Origin: Embleya scabrispora DSM 41855
Lineage (GTDB): Bacteria; Actinomycetota; Actinomycetes; Streptomycetales; Streptomycetaceae
Length of the DNA stretch: 64,000 nt
Assembly (NCBI RefSeq): GCF_000372745.1
Contig: NZ_KB889668.1
Location: forward strand, 204 to 64,203
Direction: 5' to 3'
Every line of letters starts with the position of its first letter. The first letter of the stretch is position 1. Below, piece after piece: positions 17,891 through 26,670 of this stretch. The translations under genes and the position numbers were made by a program. Under the pieces are notes generated by a model, which ran no database searches, was not told the origin of the DNA, and worked only from the letters and a program-made list of their open reading frames with translations.

Positions 17891-18997
17891 CTAGTTGATG
17901 CCGAACTCGGTGCACTTGGCGGCGTAGGCGCCGGTGCACAGGGTGTCCTTGGTGACGTACCCGTCGACGACCACGTCCTTGACGTTCTCCTTGTAGATGG
18001 CCACCGGCTCCAGGAGTACGGACGGCACGTCGCGCTTGCCCTCGGGGTCGCGGACGATGGCGGGTACGGCCGGCTTCTGGCCCTTGGCGAGGGCGACGGC
18101 CAGCCCGGAGACCGCGTCGGCCTCCTTCTTGATCGCCTTGTAGACGGTCATGCACTGGTCGCCGACCAGGATGTTCTGCAGAGCGGTGGTCTCCGCGTCC
18201 TGCCCGGTGACCGGGACCCTACCGTTGAGCTTCTGCTTCTTCAGGATCGAGATCGCCGCGTTGCCCAGGCCGTCGTTGGCCGCCACGACGCCGGAGATGT
18301 TCGGCGACTGGGTGAGCATCTGCTCGAACAGGTTGGCGCCCTCGGTGTTGTTCCAGTCCGGGACGGCCTGGTCCGGGCCCTTGACGTACTCTCCGGAGTC
18401 GAACTTCGGCTTGAGCACCGCGTCGTAGCCCTGCTTGAGCAGCGTCGCGTTGTTGTCGGTGGCCGAGCCGTTGAGCATCGCGACGGTGGGCTTTTGCGCG
18501 TTCGCGGCGGACAGGCACTTCTCGAGGCCCTGGCCCATCAGCGTGCCGACCTTCACGTTGTCGAAGCTGACGTAGTACTGCGCGCTGCCGCCGAGGGTCA
18601 GTCGGTCGTAGTCGATGGTCGCGACACCCTGGGACTTGGCCTTGTCCAGAACGGCCTTTCCGGTGCCGCTGTCCAGGTTGACGATGACCAGGACGGTCGC
18701 GCCGTTGGTGATCATCTGGTCGGCCAGGGTCTGGAACTGGGACTTGTCGCCCTGCGCGTTCTGGATGTCGTAGTCGACGCCGGCGGCCTTGAACGCGTCG
18801 GTGAGGTACTTGCGGTCGTTGGTCTCCCACCGGCCCGACGTCTTGCTGTCGGGCAGGATCACGCCGATCTTCGCCTTCTTGCCACCACCGTTCGTGGAGC
18901 CGGACGAGCCGGTGCCGGAATCGTCCGAGCAGGCGGAGAGGGTGCCGGCGGCGAGTACGGCGCAGGCGGAGACGGACACGAGGAACCTCTTGCGCAT
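17891..18997 (-). CDS. xylF: Sugar-binding lipoprotein, XylF-like
   Basis: 368 residues. The signal peptide ends in the lipobox LSAC, so it is a membrane-anchored substrate receptor. The sequence SKTSGRWETNDRKYL, TIDYDRLTLGGSAQYY, VSFDNVKVGTLMGQGL and VAANDGLGNAAI matches D-xylose binding proteins, including the RW and IDYDR positions that line the sugar pocket in XylF. It is the first gene of a four-gene operon (receptor, ATPase, permease, ROK regulator). The sugar could be xylose or a similar plant-derived sugar. Confidence 0.9.
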   Translation of the reverse strand: MRKRFLVSVSACAVLAAGTLSACSDDSGTGSSGSTNGGGKKAKIGVILPDSKTSGRWETNDRKYLTDAFKAAGVDYDIQNAQGDKSQFQTLADQMITNGATVLVIVNLDSGTGKAVLDKAKSQGVATIDYDRLTLGGSAQYYVSFDNVKVGTLMGQGLEKCLSAANAQKPTVAMLNGSATDNNATLLKQGYDAVLKPKFDSGEYVKGPDQAVPDWNNTEGANLFEQMLTQSPNISGVVAANDGLGNAAISILKKQKLNGRVPVTGQDAETTALQNILVGDQCMTVYKAIKKEADAVSGLAVALAKGQKPAVPAIVRDPEGKRDVPSVLLEPVAIYKENVKDVVVDGYVTKDTLCTGAYAAKCTEFGIN

Positions 18998-19059
18998 GGT
19001 GGATCCCTTCGGGCACGTGCCGGTGGAGCCGGCGGGGGGACGTGGAGACGTCGTCATGG

Positions 19060-19145
19060 GGTGGTGCGGCGTCGGGTGGTGCGGCCGGGCGGTGCAGCGG
19101 GGTGGTGCAGCGGGGTGGTGCGGGGGTGCGGGGGTGCGGTGGCGC
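19060..19145. repeat. G-rich imperfect tandem repeat in sugar-operon leader
   Basis: Repeated GGGGTGGTGC-like words with runs of four to five G on the plus strand (C-rich in the minus-strand transcript). Several closely spaced G-runs could form a quadruplex in the template strand; this is inference from base composition only. Confidence 0.6.
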
Positions 19146-19238
19146 TGTGCGATGCGGGCTGTGTGGCGTGCGGGCGGACGGGTGCGGGGTGCACGACAGC
19201 GAGAATCCGCAACACGTGAAGGCGGTGTCGCCTTAAAT

Positions 19239-19253
19239 GTTGTGGGCGACAAC
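19239..19253. promoter_or_regulatory. Candidate ROK operator
   Basis: GTTGTGGGCGACAAC is an inverted repeat with GTTGT/ACAAC arms and a 5-base centre, in the local AT-rich island about 240 bases upstream of the xylF-like start. Position and symmetry suit a sugar-responsive repressor, probably the ROK protein of this operon. Binding is not shown. Confidence 0.45.
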
Positions 19254-19860
19254 GTAATAGCCTCACCGGGTCTCCGCCAGACCCCGGAACCCCTGAGAAA
19301 TGCCGGCTTCGGTAACGGTTGGGAAACGCAGGCGAACCAAAAACCGGTTGTTAGCCACGATGACCTTCAAGAATCAACGCCGAGTGGCCTGGTTGGGGCC
19401 GTGTGACTTCGGATTGCGAACCCGGGGGGATGGCGCGCGGACGCGGATTAAGTTCCGAGCCGCAACTTAGGTGCCTTGTGGGAGTGTTGGGGTGGGCCGG
19501 TCGGACGGCATGGCCGGCCGCGGCAACCTTTTCGGTGCGCTCGGCCTGGTCGGGTGGTCGCGTCGCAAGCCGGTGCTCGCCTGCCGGACCGCCGTACTCA
19601 CACCCGCCGACCGCGCCGCCCGCGCCTGTTCCCCCGCCTCGTTCGCCGCCGCCCGAGGGGCTGACCATCCGCGGCGCGCCGTGAGATCGACGGCATCGCG
19701 GGAGCGCCGCTCCGGGATGTGCGCACCCGGCCGTCTCCAGAGCACCGGGCCGACGCGGTTGAAGTCGATCGGTATGGATGTCGGTGGTGACGTCGAGTGG
19801 CGGGTATCGGCTCCGACCCTCGGGCAACAGGGACCGCCCGGATGTCGGAGGAGAACGCCG

Positions 19861-20331
19861 ATGAACACCACGCAGAACCCGATCTCGGCCGAACGTGCAC
19901 CCGCCGGATGGAAATCGCGGGCGGTATGGACGGTGAGCGTGGCTGCCGGGGCGGCCGCCGCGATCGGCACGGAGGCGTACGGGTTGCTCGCACGGGGCCT
20001 CGGCGTACCGATGCGGGCCGGCAACATCGGGGCGGCGACGGCGGAGCCGATCACCGTGGGGATGTTCGCGATGGGCACGGCTGTCAGCCTGTGCCTGGGG
20101 ACGATACTGGCCGTCCTCGTCGCACGCTTCGCGGCTTGTCCGGCGCGGACGTACCTGGTGACCACGGTTGCGCTGGTCGCGCTGTCCATGGCCGGACCGC
20201 TGCTCGCCGGTGACACGCCGGCCTCGACCAAGGCGATGTTGTGCGGCGCGCACCTGGTGGCGGCGGCGATTGTCGTTCCCGTGGTGACGCGCAGGCTGGA
20301 GAGTGTCGCGGGTCGTGGGGCTCGCGGCTGA
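19861..20331 (+). CDS. Four-helix membrane protein, DUF6069-like
   Basis: 156 residues with four predicted membrane helices (about 24-45, 62-90, 98-115 and 125-145). The pattern VWTVSVAAGAAAAIGTEAYG and the long second helix resemble the uncharacterised actinobacterial DUF6069 proteins; I am only fairly sure of the family. ATG at 19861 has GGAGGAG upstream. It is convergent with the dehydrogenase gene, with only 9 bases between the stops. No function is known. Confidence 0.7.
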   Translation: MNTTQNPISAERAPAGWKSRAVWTVSVAAGAAAAIGTEAYGLLARGLGVPMRAGNIGAATAEPITVGMFAMGTAVSLCLGTILAVLVARFAACPARTYLVTTVALVALSMAGPLLAGDTPASTKAMLCGAHLVAAAIVVPVVTRRLESVAGRGARG

Positions 20332-20340
20332 CCGAGCCGG

Positions 20341-21234
20341 CTACTTGTCGAAGCCGGCGAAGTAGCCGGCTGCCATGTCCTTGTCGCCGTGGCCCCGTGC
20401 GGAGGCGCGGCGGAAGCGCTCCGCGCCGGCGGCGACGACATCCATGCGGATGCCCACGTGTTCGGCGGCCTGAAGCACCAGTCGGGCGTCCTTCTCCGCG
20501 TTGTCCACCGAGAAGCTGGTGGTGTAGTCGTCGGAGAGGATGGCGGCCGACTTGAGCTGGAAGTAGGCGTTGTCCATCGGGCCGCCGCTCACCACGTCGA
20601 GGACCGATCGAGGGTCCACGCCCAGGCCCTCGGCCAGGGCCAGGGCCTCGCCGACGCCGTGGGTCAGCGCCAGGACCCAGGTGTTGAGAACGAGCTTGAG
20701 TCGGGTGGCCGCGCCGGAGGTACCGTCCTCGCCGACCCACAGGGTGCGCCGACCGATCGTGTCGAACAACGGCTGGACGATCTCGCGGCCCGCCGGTGTG
20801 CCGGCCGCCAGCACGACCAACTGCCCCTGTTCGGCGGGCCCTCGGGTGCCCTGTACCGGCGCGTCCACGAGAAGCAGCTCGTGTTCGCGGGCGAACACGG
20901 CCAGTTCGTCCAGTGCGTCGACGCCGACCGTGCTGATCTGTACCCACACCGTGCCGGCACGCAACCCCGGCACCGCGGCTCGCATGGCGTCCAGCACCCG
21001 GGGGCCGTCGTTGAGCACGGTGACCACGATGTCCGCGCCGGAGACCGCGTCGGCCGGCGTGTCGACCGCGGTCGCGCCGTCGGCGGTCAGGGCCGCGGCC
21101 TTGGCGGGCGTACGGTTCCAGGCCCGCACCGCGAAGTCGTTCCGGGACAGGTTGCGGGCGATGGCGGCGCCGATGATGCCGGTGCCCAACACGGCGACGG
21201 TGGGGCGGAGCGGGGTGGGCCGGGTGTTCGTCAT
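20341..21234 (-). CDS. NAD(P)-dependent beta-hydroxyacid dehydrogenase-like reductase
   Basis: 297 residues, 6-phosphogluconate/3-hydroxyisobutyrate dehydrogenase superfamily. N-terminal Rossmann motif VAVLGTGIIGAAIARNL; substrate-loop VDAPVQGTRGPAEQGQLVVL (in place of the usual D-PVSGG); catalytic Lys in ATRLKLVLNTW. Family members oxidise hydroxyacids or reduce imines and semialdehydes. The gene is divergent from an ArsR-like regulator at 21342, which probably controls it. Confidence 0.87.
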   Translation of the reverse strand: MTNTRPTPLRPTVAVLGTGIIGAAIARNLSRNDFAVRAWNRTPAKAAALTADGATAVDTPADAVSGADIVVTVLNDGPRVLDAMRAAVPGLRAGTVWVQISTVGVDALDELAVFAREHELLLVDAPVQGTRGPAEQGQLVVLAAGTPAGREIVQPLFDTIGRRTLWVGEDGTSGAATRLKLVLNTWVLALTHGVGEALALAEGLGVDPRSVLDVVSGGPMDNAYFQLKSAAILSDDYTTSFSVDNAEKDARLVLQAAEHVGIRMDVVAAGAERFRRASARGHGDKDMAAGYFAGFDK

Positions 21235-21266
21235 GGAGTGCGCTTCCCGTCGACTTGGTTCGAAAA

Positions 21267-21290
21267 TCTTCGTACTCAGGTACCGTAGAC
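21267..21290. promoter_or_regulatory. Candidate shared promoter/operator of the divergent pair
   Basis: The 107-base divergent region has a short low-GC patch with the symmetric word GTACTCAGGTAC (21272-21283). It is the only symmetric element between the reductase and the regulator gene, so it is the natural operator candidate. Confidence 0.35.
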
Positions 21291-21341
21291 ACCCACGGCA
21301 TGCGCCGGCAACCGTGGATCGAGGCAAGGAGCGGATGCGGG

Positions 21342-21710
21342 ATGCCCGTCCAGATGCACCACCCGTCGCTCGACGAGGTGTCGCTGAGTGCGGTCTTCGC
21401 CGCACTGTCCGACGACCACCGGCGCGGCGTGGTCGTCGCGTTGGCCGTGGACCCGACCCGCGAGCAGCCGTGTTCGGTGTTCCCGGTGCCGGGTACCAAA
21501 TCCACGCGTTCGTACCACTGGAAGGTGCTGCGCGAGGCGGGCCTGATCATCCAACGCAACACCGGAACCGGCATGATGCTGCGCCTTCGCGAACCCGAGT
21601 TCGAACAGCGCTTCCCCGGCTTCCTCGCCAACCTCCTCCACCTCGAAGGCCGGCCCCCGGTCCCCGCCGAATCCACGCACGAGAACGGCGACGCACCGCC
21701 CGACCGCTGA
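21342..21710 (+). CDS. ArsR-like winged-helix regulator
   Basis: 122 residues. LDEVSLSAVFAALSDDHRRG starts an ArsR-type winged helix; SYHWKVLREAGLIIQRNTGT is the recognition helix and wing. No metal-binding cysteine cluster of the ArsR/SmtB type is visible. ATG at 21342 is chosen because AAGGAG lies about 10 bases upstream; longer in-frame starts at 21300 and 21255 lack this. Divergent from the hydroxyacid dehydrogenase-like gene, which it may repress. Confidence 0.8.
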   Translation: MPVQMHHPSLDEVSLSAVFAALSDDHRRGVVVALAVDPTREQPCSVFPVPGTKSTRSYHWKVLREAGLIIQRNTGTGMMLRLREPEFEQRFPGFLANLLHLEGRPPVPAESTHENGDAPPDR

Positions 21711-21966
21711 CGGGGGACCCTCCGACGGCCTGTCCGACGGACGCCATGCGTCTCCTGATCCACCGCCGCGGCCCCGCGCGGTCGCCGGCGCCGGCTCCCA
21801 ACCCGCGCCCCGGCCATTCGCAGCCCATCCCAGGGGTCCGCTTCGCGCGCCCGGGCCTGCCCTTCTTGGATGGGTGGGGTCTCTGGTCTCTGGTCTCCGG
21901 TGGGCGGCAGGGGTAGCATCGCACCAGCCGCTTAATCGTGTCAGCGAATGTTTCGGAGAGTTCTTC

Positions 21967-22659
21967 GTGAAGCTTCACGTGCATGAACGAGGTGTCGGGG
22001 ACAAGGTCGCGGTGCTCGTTCATGGTGGGATGTCGGACCACGGGACATGGCACGCGGTGGAGGACGTGCTGGTCGAGCGCGGCTATCGGGTGTACGCGCC
22101 GGACCTGCGTGGGCACGGGCTGAGCGAGCGGGCCGAGTACAGCCCCGAGGTGATGGCCGACGACCTCGTGGAGAACCTGCCGGTCGGTGCCGACGTGGCG
22201 ATCGGGCATTCGCTCGGCGCGCTCGCGCTGTCGCTCGCGGTCGAGCGGTTGCGGCCGAAGAAGGCCGTGTACTCCGATCCGGGCTTCCGCATGGGCGCGG
22301 TACCCGCAGGTGCCTTCGAGGGGATGCGGGCGATGGTGGCCGATGCGTCCCTGGAGAGCATTCGTGAGATGAACCCGCGATGGTCGGCTGCGGATGTACA
22401 GGCCGAGCTCGACGGCTTCCGGAGGTTCGACCAAGGGTTCCTGGCCCGGCTGGGCGACTTCGACCCGGACTACGTTCCCGCCGCTCCCGTGGTGCCGAGC
22501 CTGGTTCAGTCCGCGGCCAACAGCTTCATCATGACGCCGGCGCTGAACGAGGAACTGCGCGGGAACGGCTTCGAGGTACGCGTGGTGGAGAACGTGGGCC
22601 ACTGCATCCACCGCGACGACTTCGACGCGTTCCTGAAGTCGCTCGACGGCTGGATCTGA
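21967..22659 (+). CDS. Alpha/beta hydrolase
   Basis: 230 residues. Oxyanion region LVHGGMSDHG, nucleophile elbow IGHSLGALAL, and catalytic His in NVGHCIHRDDF. GTG at 21967 follows GGAGAG by 6 bases; an earlier in-frame GTG near 21874 would add a non-homologous extension. No signal peptide, so probably cytoplasmic. Substrate unknown; a hydrolase of the same fold follows 250 bases downstream but the two are only distantly similar. Confidence 0.85.
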   Translation: MKLHVHERGVGDKVAVLVHGGMSDHGTWHAVEDVLVERGYRVYAPDLRGHGLSERAEYSPEVMADDLVENLPVGADVAIGHSLGALALSLAVERLRPKKAVYSDPGFRMGAVPAGAFEGMRAMVADASLESIREMNPRWSAADVQAELDGFRRFDQGFLARLGDFDPDYVPAAPVVPSLVQSAANSFIMTPALNEELRGNGFEVRVVENVGHCIHRDDFDAFLKSLDGWI

Positions 22660-22909
22660 CCCACCGTCGACTCCGCTCCCGCCCCGCCCCCGCCACGCGA
22701 GGCGCCCTCCGCATACGCCGCCCCACGCGTACGCGCGCCGCGCCACCCCGTATACGCCGCCACCTCGGAGCGACTTCCCGCGCGTACGCCGCACGCTCGA
22801 TTTCCCCCCGAGCGGGGGCGTAGCGCGCGGGAACGGGCGTCGCCACAACCCGTTCGGCTCGGAGCGAACGGCGTTCCGTCCACGCCCGACGCGCGGATAT
22901 GGTCCGAAT

Positions 22910-23632
22910 ATGGGTGAATCAACGGGTGCATCGAGCGCGGTCGAGATCGACGGGGTCCGCCTGGCGTACGACGTGTGGGGTGCGCCGCAGGCCCCGCCGC
23001 TGGTGTTGCTGCACGCGCTCGGCGAGGACGCCACGCACTGGGCCCGCATAGCCGAAGCCCTGGCCGAGCAGTGGCGGGTGTACGCCGTCGATCTGCGCGG
23101 GCACGGACGCAGCGATTGGCCCGGCGACTACTCCATCGAACTGATGCGGGACGACCTGATCGGCTTCATCGACGCACTCGCCCTTGACCGGGTGGACCTG
23201 ATCGGGCACTCGTTGGGCGGCATGGTGGCCTACGTGTTCGCGCAGGAACACCCGGAACGGGTGGGCCGGTTGGTACTCGAAGACGTCTCCGTCCCGCTGC
23301 CGCGCGACCCGATTGCGCCGACGCGGCCCGAGGGCGAACTCGGCTTCGACTGGGACATGGTCGTGGCCGTCCGCAAGCAGGTCGACACTCCCGATCCCGT
23401 GTGGTGGGAGCGCTTGGCCCGAATCACCGCCCCCACCCTCGTCGTTGCCGGCGGCTCGGCGAGCCATATTCCACAGGACCGCGTCACCGAGTGGACCCGC
23501 CGGCTCGCCGACGCCCGGGTGGTCACCATCCCGGCCGGCCACCTGATCCACGCCGCCGAGCCCCAAGCCTTCACCGAGGTGACCCGGTCCTTCCTGTGCA
23601 CACCTGCCGATCCCGCCCGCCCCAGGGATTGA
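22910..23632 (+). CDS. Alpha/beta hydrolase
   Basis: 240 residues. Motifs: LLHALGEDATHW (oxyanion loop), DLRGHGRSDWPGDYS, nucleophile elbow LIGHSLGGMVAYV and catalytic His in IPAGHLIHAAEP. Resembles the ester/lactone hydrolases of the 3-oxoadipate enol-lactonase and non-haem peroxidase branch, but no pathway genes surround it. ATG at 22910 without a strong ribosome site. The 250 bases upstream hold only repeated CGTACGC words. Confidence 0.83.
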   Translation: MGESTGASSAVEIDGVRLAYDVWGAPQAPPLVLLHALGEDATHWARIAEALAEQWRVYAVDLRGHGRSDWPGDYSIELMRDDLIGFIDALALDRVDLIGHSLGGMVAYVFAQEHPERVGRLVLEDVSVPLPRDPIAPTRPEGELGFDWDMVVAVRKQVDTPDPVWWERLARITAPTLVVAGGSASHIPQDRVTEWTRRLADARVVTIPAGHLIHAAEPQAFTEVTRSFLCTPADPARPRD

Positions 23633-23869
23633 CCGCCCGCTTCACTGTGCGGAACTCCGCTGCGAGCACGTCGAGTTCTCGGATGGTCTCGTCGCTTTCG
23701 CGGGTTCGGACTTCGCCGGGACGGTGGTGGACTTCGGCGATCACGCCCCCCGATCCGCTACACAACGGTCCCACCCGCCCGATTCGCCGCTGTGGGCGTC
23801 GGTGCGCACGGCCGTGCAGGTGACGGCGCCGGTGCGGCGTGCGACGTGGGCCGCGCAGGCCGCGCACGC

Positions 23870-24470
23870 GCGGCCTCGTACGAGTCGACCGCGCTCACCC
23901 CGGCGACTCCCGTCCTCGATGTGGCGGCGGGCCCGGGAGACATGGAGACCGATCCCGGGCGCGTTCCGTGCCCGGCGCGCCTACGCGGCCGCGACGGTGA
24001 ACGACCCGCGGCCGGTGCGGGGTCCGGGCGGGGTGGGGCGGACGGCTCCGGGCGGACGCGTGCGCGGTGGGTCGCCCGAGGTCGCCTCGTCCGCGCGGCG
24101 CCCAGGGCAACGCGCGCCCGGCCGCGACCGGCCGCACCCTCGCCCGGGCATGGAGGCACGTCTGCACGCCGCCACGAACACCCGGCCGCCCCACGAGTGG
24201 ACCGACCGGCTGACGGACGCCGGATTCGTCGTGGACGCGCGCCGTCCCTTCGAGATCGGCCTGGACGGCTCGCAGGCGGGCCCGGCGCTGGGCCGCTACG
24301 CCCGGACCTGCCTGACCGAGCTGCGCTCCCACGCCGACGAAGCACTGGACGCGGACGACCTGGCAGCCCTCGACACCCTCCTGGACGAAACGCAGCCGCA
24401 CGGCATCCTGCGCCGTGACGACCTGACGGTGCGCACCACGCCTACCACCTGGATCGCCCGCCGCCCATAG
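23870..24470 (+). pseudogene. Frameshifted SAM-methyltransferase relic
   Basis: Two pieces in different frames look like one broken gene. The first reads TPATPVLDVAAGPGDMETDP, a class I SAM-binding motif. The second, in the frame ending at 24470, reads WTDRLTDAGFVVDARRPFEI and then ELRSHADEALDADDLAALDT and DDLTVRTTPTTWIARRP, typical of the C-terminal part of actinomycete class I methyltransferases. The middle is missing or scrambled, and no start is visible. A functional protein is unlikely. Confidence 0.5.
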
Positions 24471-24662
24471 GCCCAGGCCCGCACCGGGCCCTCGGCCCCT
24501 CCCCGCCCCGGACCGCCCCGGCAGCACGAGGCAAGCCCCCGGACGCGGCCCCGGATCCGGGGCGGCTTCACCCGCCCCGCCGGACCCCCGCACGCGATCG
24601 ATCACCTGTGCTGGGACGCGGCCCCGGCGTCGGCACTCGACGGCGATCCGGCCTTGCCGAAG

Positions 24663-24698
24663 ATTGGTTATGCGCATAACGTTATCCGCATAACCAAT
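24663..24698. promoter_or_regulatory. Double MarR-type operator
   Basis: Two abutting 14-bp sites, GTTATGCGCATAAC (24667-24680, perfect palindrome) and GTTATCCGCATAAC (24681-24694, one mismatch), lie within a larger symmetric 36-bp element whose outer arms are ATTGGTTATGCG and CGCATAACCAAT. It ends 14 bases before the GTG of the MarR-fusion gene. The position indicates autoregulation. Confidence 0.8.
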
Positions 24699-24711
24699 TG
24701 AGGGAGATCCC

Positions 24712-25632
24712 GTGGACTTCGCGTACGCCGATGAACTCAACCAGGCGGTCCGTCTCCTGAGTCTGCGTCACCGGACCAGGGCCGCCGCGTTGTTGGCGCC
24801 GCTCGGGCTGCATCCCGGGCAGGAGGTACTGCTCCTCGAACTCGCCCGGACCGGACCGATGATCCAGGCCCGGATCAGCCAGGCGCTCGGGTGCGAGCCG
24901 CCGAGCGTCACCATCATGACCCGCAAGCTCGAAGCCGCCGGTCACATCCGCCGCACTCCCGACGTGTCCGACAAGCGCGCGAGCGTGGTCGAACTCACCG
25001 ACGGCGGCCGGGCGTTGGCCGAGCAGGTCAAGCAGGTCTGGGTCACCCTGGCGGAGGAGACCGTGGCCGGCCTGCCCGCCGGCACGGCCACCGAACTGCC
25101 CAGCCTTCTCACCGCCCTGACCCGCAACATCGACACCAGGCGCCCCGCCGACCCGGTGGGTGCGGCCGGACTCGCCGGGGAATACGAACCGAGCGGTCTG
25201 GCGTGGGTCCGCGACCACGTCGACCAGGTCCACCGCACCGGGACAACGGACGGCGTCACGATAAAGGACCTGCCCACGGTGCTGATGACCTACCGGGGCG
25301 CCAAGACCGGCAAACTTCGCAAGACCCCGGTCATGCGCGTCGAACACGAGGGCCGCTACGCGGCCGTCGCGTCCAACGGCGGCACGGCGACCAATCCGCA
25401 GTGGTTCGCCGGCGTGCTCGCCGAGCCCGTCGTCGCGATCCAGGACGGGCGGACCACCCACACGTACCGGGCGCGCGAGGTCCTCGGCGACGAGAAGGCC
25501 CAGTGGTGGGCCCGCGCCGTCGACGCGTACCCCGACTACGCCGAATACCAGCGCAACACCGACCGCCGGATCCCCGTCCTCGTCCTCGAACCGCTCGTCG
25601 AGGACGGCCGGGCCGGATCGACCCGATCGTGA
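24712..25632 (+). CDS. MarR regulator fused to a deazaflavin (F420)-dependent nitroreductase-like domain
   Basis: 306 residues. Residues 1-145 are a MarR winged helix (LGLHPGQEVLLLELARTGPM, ISQALGCEPPSVTIMTRKLE, RTPDVSDKRASVVELTDGG). Residues about 155-306 match the Ddn/F420-dependent nitroreductase family: VLMTYRGAKTGKLRKTPVMR, VASNGGTATNPQWFAGVL and the YRAREVLGDEKAQWW region. So one chain may both bind DNA and hold F420H2, which would allow redox or substrate sensing. GTG at 24712 has AGGGAG upstream. The fusion is direct, without frameshift. Enzymatic activity and ligand are inference. Confidence 0.85.
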   Translation: MDFAYADELNQAVRLLSLRHRTRAAALLAPLGLHPGQEVLLLELARTGPMIQARISQALGCEPPSVTIMTRKLEAAGHIRRTPDVSDKRASVVELTDGGRALAEQVKQVWVTLAEETVAGLPAGTATELPSLLTALTRNIDTRRPADPVGAAGLAGEYEPSGLAWVRDHVDQVHRTGTTDGVTIKDLPTVLMTYRGAKTGKLRKTPVMRVEHEGRYAAVASNGGTATNPQWFAGVLAEPVVAIQDGRTTHTYRAREVLGDEKAQWWARAVDAYPDYAEYQRNTDRRIPVLVLEPLVEDGRAGSTRS

Positions 25633-25801
25633 TCCGGACTCGGGACAGGCCCTGGACGACCTTGATCGAATGCTTGGCGCCAACGGCGGTACCGCCGGTC
25701 CCCAACGCCGACACTCGCCTGAAGCTGAACACGCGGCGGGTCTCCCCTGCGCGGCAGTCGGTGGGGGCCGGAGAGACGCGCGTGCGTCGCCGACCGGAGT
25801 G

Positions 25802-26290
25802 CTACGCGCCGAAGTCCAGGGTCTCGCCGGTCTCCAGCACCGTCTTGAGGTTGGACAGGATCATCGGCCAGCCCTCGCGGATGCTCTTGAGCATCTCGGA
25901 CTCCGGCGCGAAACCCTCGTGCAGGACGCGCAGCGCGACCACCTCGCCCAGCGGTACCAGATCGAAGGAGACCCGGGAGATCGGCTCACGGCGGTGTTCG
26001 GCGAGTTGTTCCGCGCTCCAGCCGAACATCTCGCCGATCTCGGGCTCGTAGTTGTGCCACGTGTAGGCCAGTCGACGTGGCGGTTCGACCGCCAGAACCA
26101 CCTGACCGGCGTCCCGCGGGGCCGTCCGCGGTGACATCGACCAGCGGACCGGCGAGCCGACCCGCCAGTCCGATTCCGGTCCCGAGCCGTCGAAGTAGCG
26201 GCTGATCTCGGCCCGTTCGGTCAGCGCGCGCCACAACTCCTCGGGGGTGGTGCGGATGTACATGACATAGGTGAACTGCGTGTCGGACAC
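25802..26290 (-). CDS. SRPBCC (AHSA1-like) domain protein
   Basis: 162 residues with one START-like cavity fold: VMYIRTTPEELWRALTERAE, ISRYFDGSGPESDWRVG, RLAYTWHN and EGWPMILSNLKTVLETGE. These small proteins bind hydrophobic ligands; many are encoded beside an ArsR regulator, which is missing here. GTG start at 26290 with GGGAG upstream. Convergent with the MarR-fusion gene; function unknown. Confidence 0.85.
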   Translation of the reverse strand: MSDTQFTYVMYIRTTPEELWRALTERAEISRYFDGSGPESDWRVGSPVRWSMSPRTAPRDAGQVVLAVEPPRRLAYTWHNYEPEIGEMFGWSAEQLAEHRREPISRVSFDLVPLGEVVALRVLHEGFAPESEMLKSIREGWPMILSNLKTVLETGETLDFGA

Positions 26291-26670
26291 GGGGTTTCTC
26301 CCAAGAGGGGCGGCATCGGACGCGGGCGCGACCGGTGCCCGGGGATCGCCTTCCTTCCACTATCCGCCGGCTCGGCCCGGCAGTCCGGCACCGTGCGCAC
26401 GCCACGCCGAAGGACGCCACGGAACCACGCGGACGCGGTCCGATCGGCCGCTCACGCACCCTGAAGCAGGGCGGACCCGGTCCACCGGCCTCGCCTACGG
26501 ACGCCTCGGGACGCTCCGAGACAGCCGCGGCAGTCGGATCGATCGTCCGGGCGGTCGTGGACCGGTCGGCCACCAGAGGACCCGATGCTTCCGGGGATGT
26601 ACGCCCGGCCCCGGTCGCGGTGCGACCGATGGCCGATGCGCCGGACCGGACCCGGAACCAGGATCGGGAC

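Larger units (their letters stand above)
18998..19860. other. 863-base gap: sugar-operon leader, then unannotated sequence
   Basis: The left part is the leader of the sugar operon, with a G-rich repeated tract (about 19060-19145) and a less GC-rich stretch (about 19200-19400) that should contain the promoter. The right part (19470-19860) has no convincing frame and includes the ribosome site GGAGGAG of the gene at 19861. Confidence 0.5.
23633..24711. other. 1.08-kb decayed region
   Basis: No intact gene. Holds a short fragment with an F-x-G-type repeat (about 23640-23756, translation includes LVAFAGSDFAGTVVDFGDHA), a frameshifted methyltransferase relic, and the operator region of the MarR-type gene at the right end. 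Confidence 0.55.
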
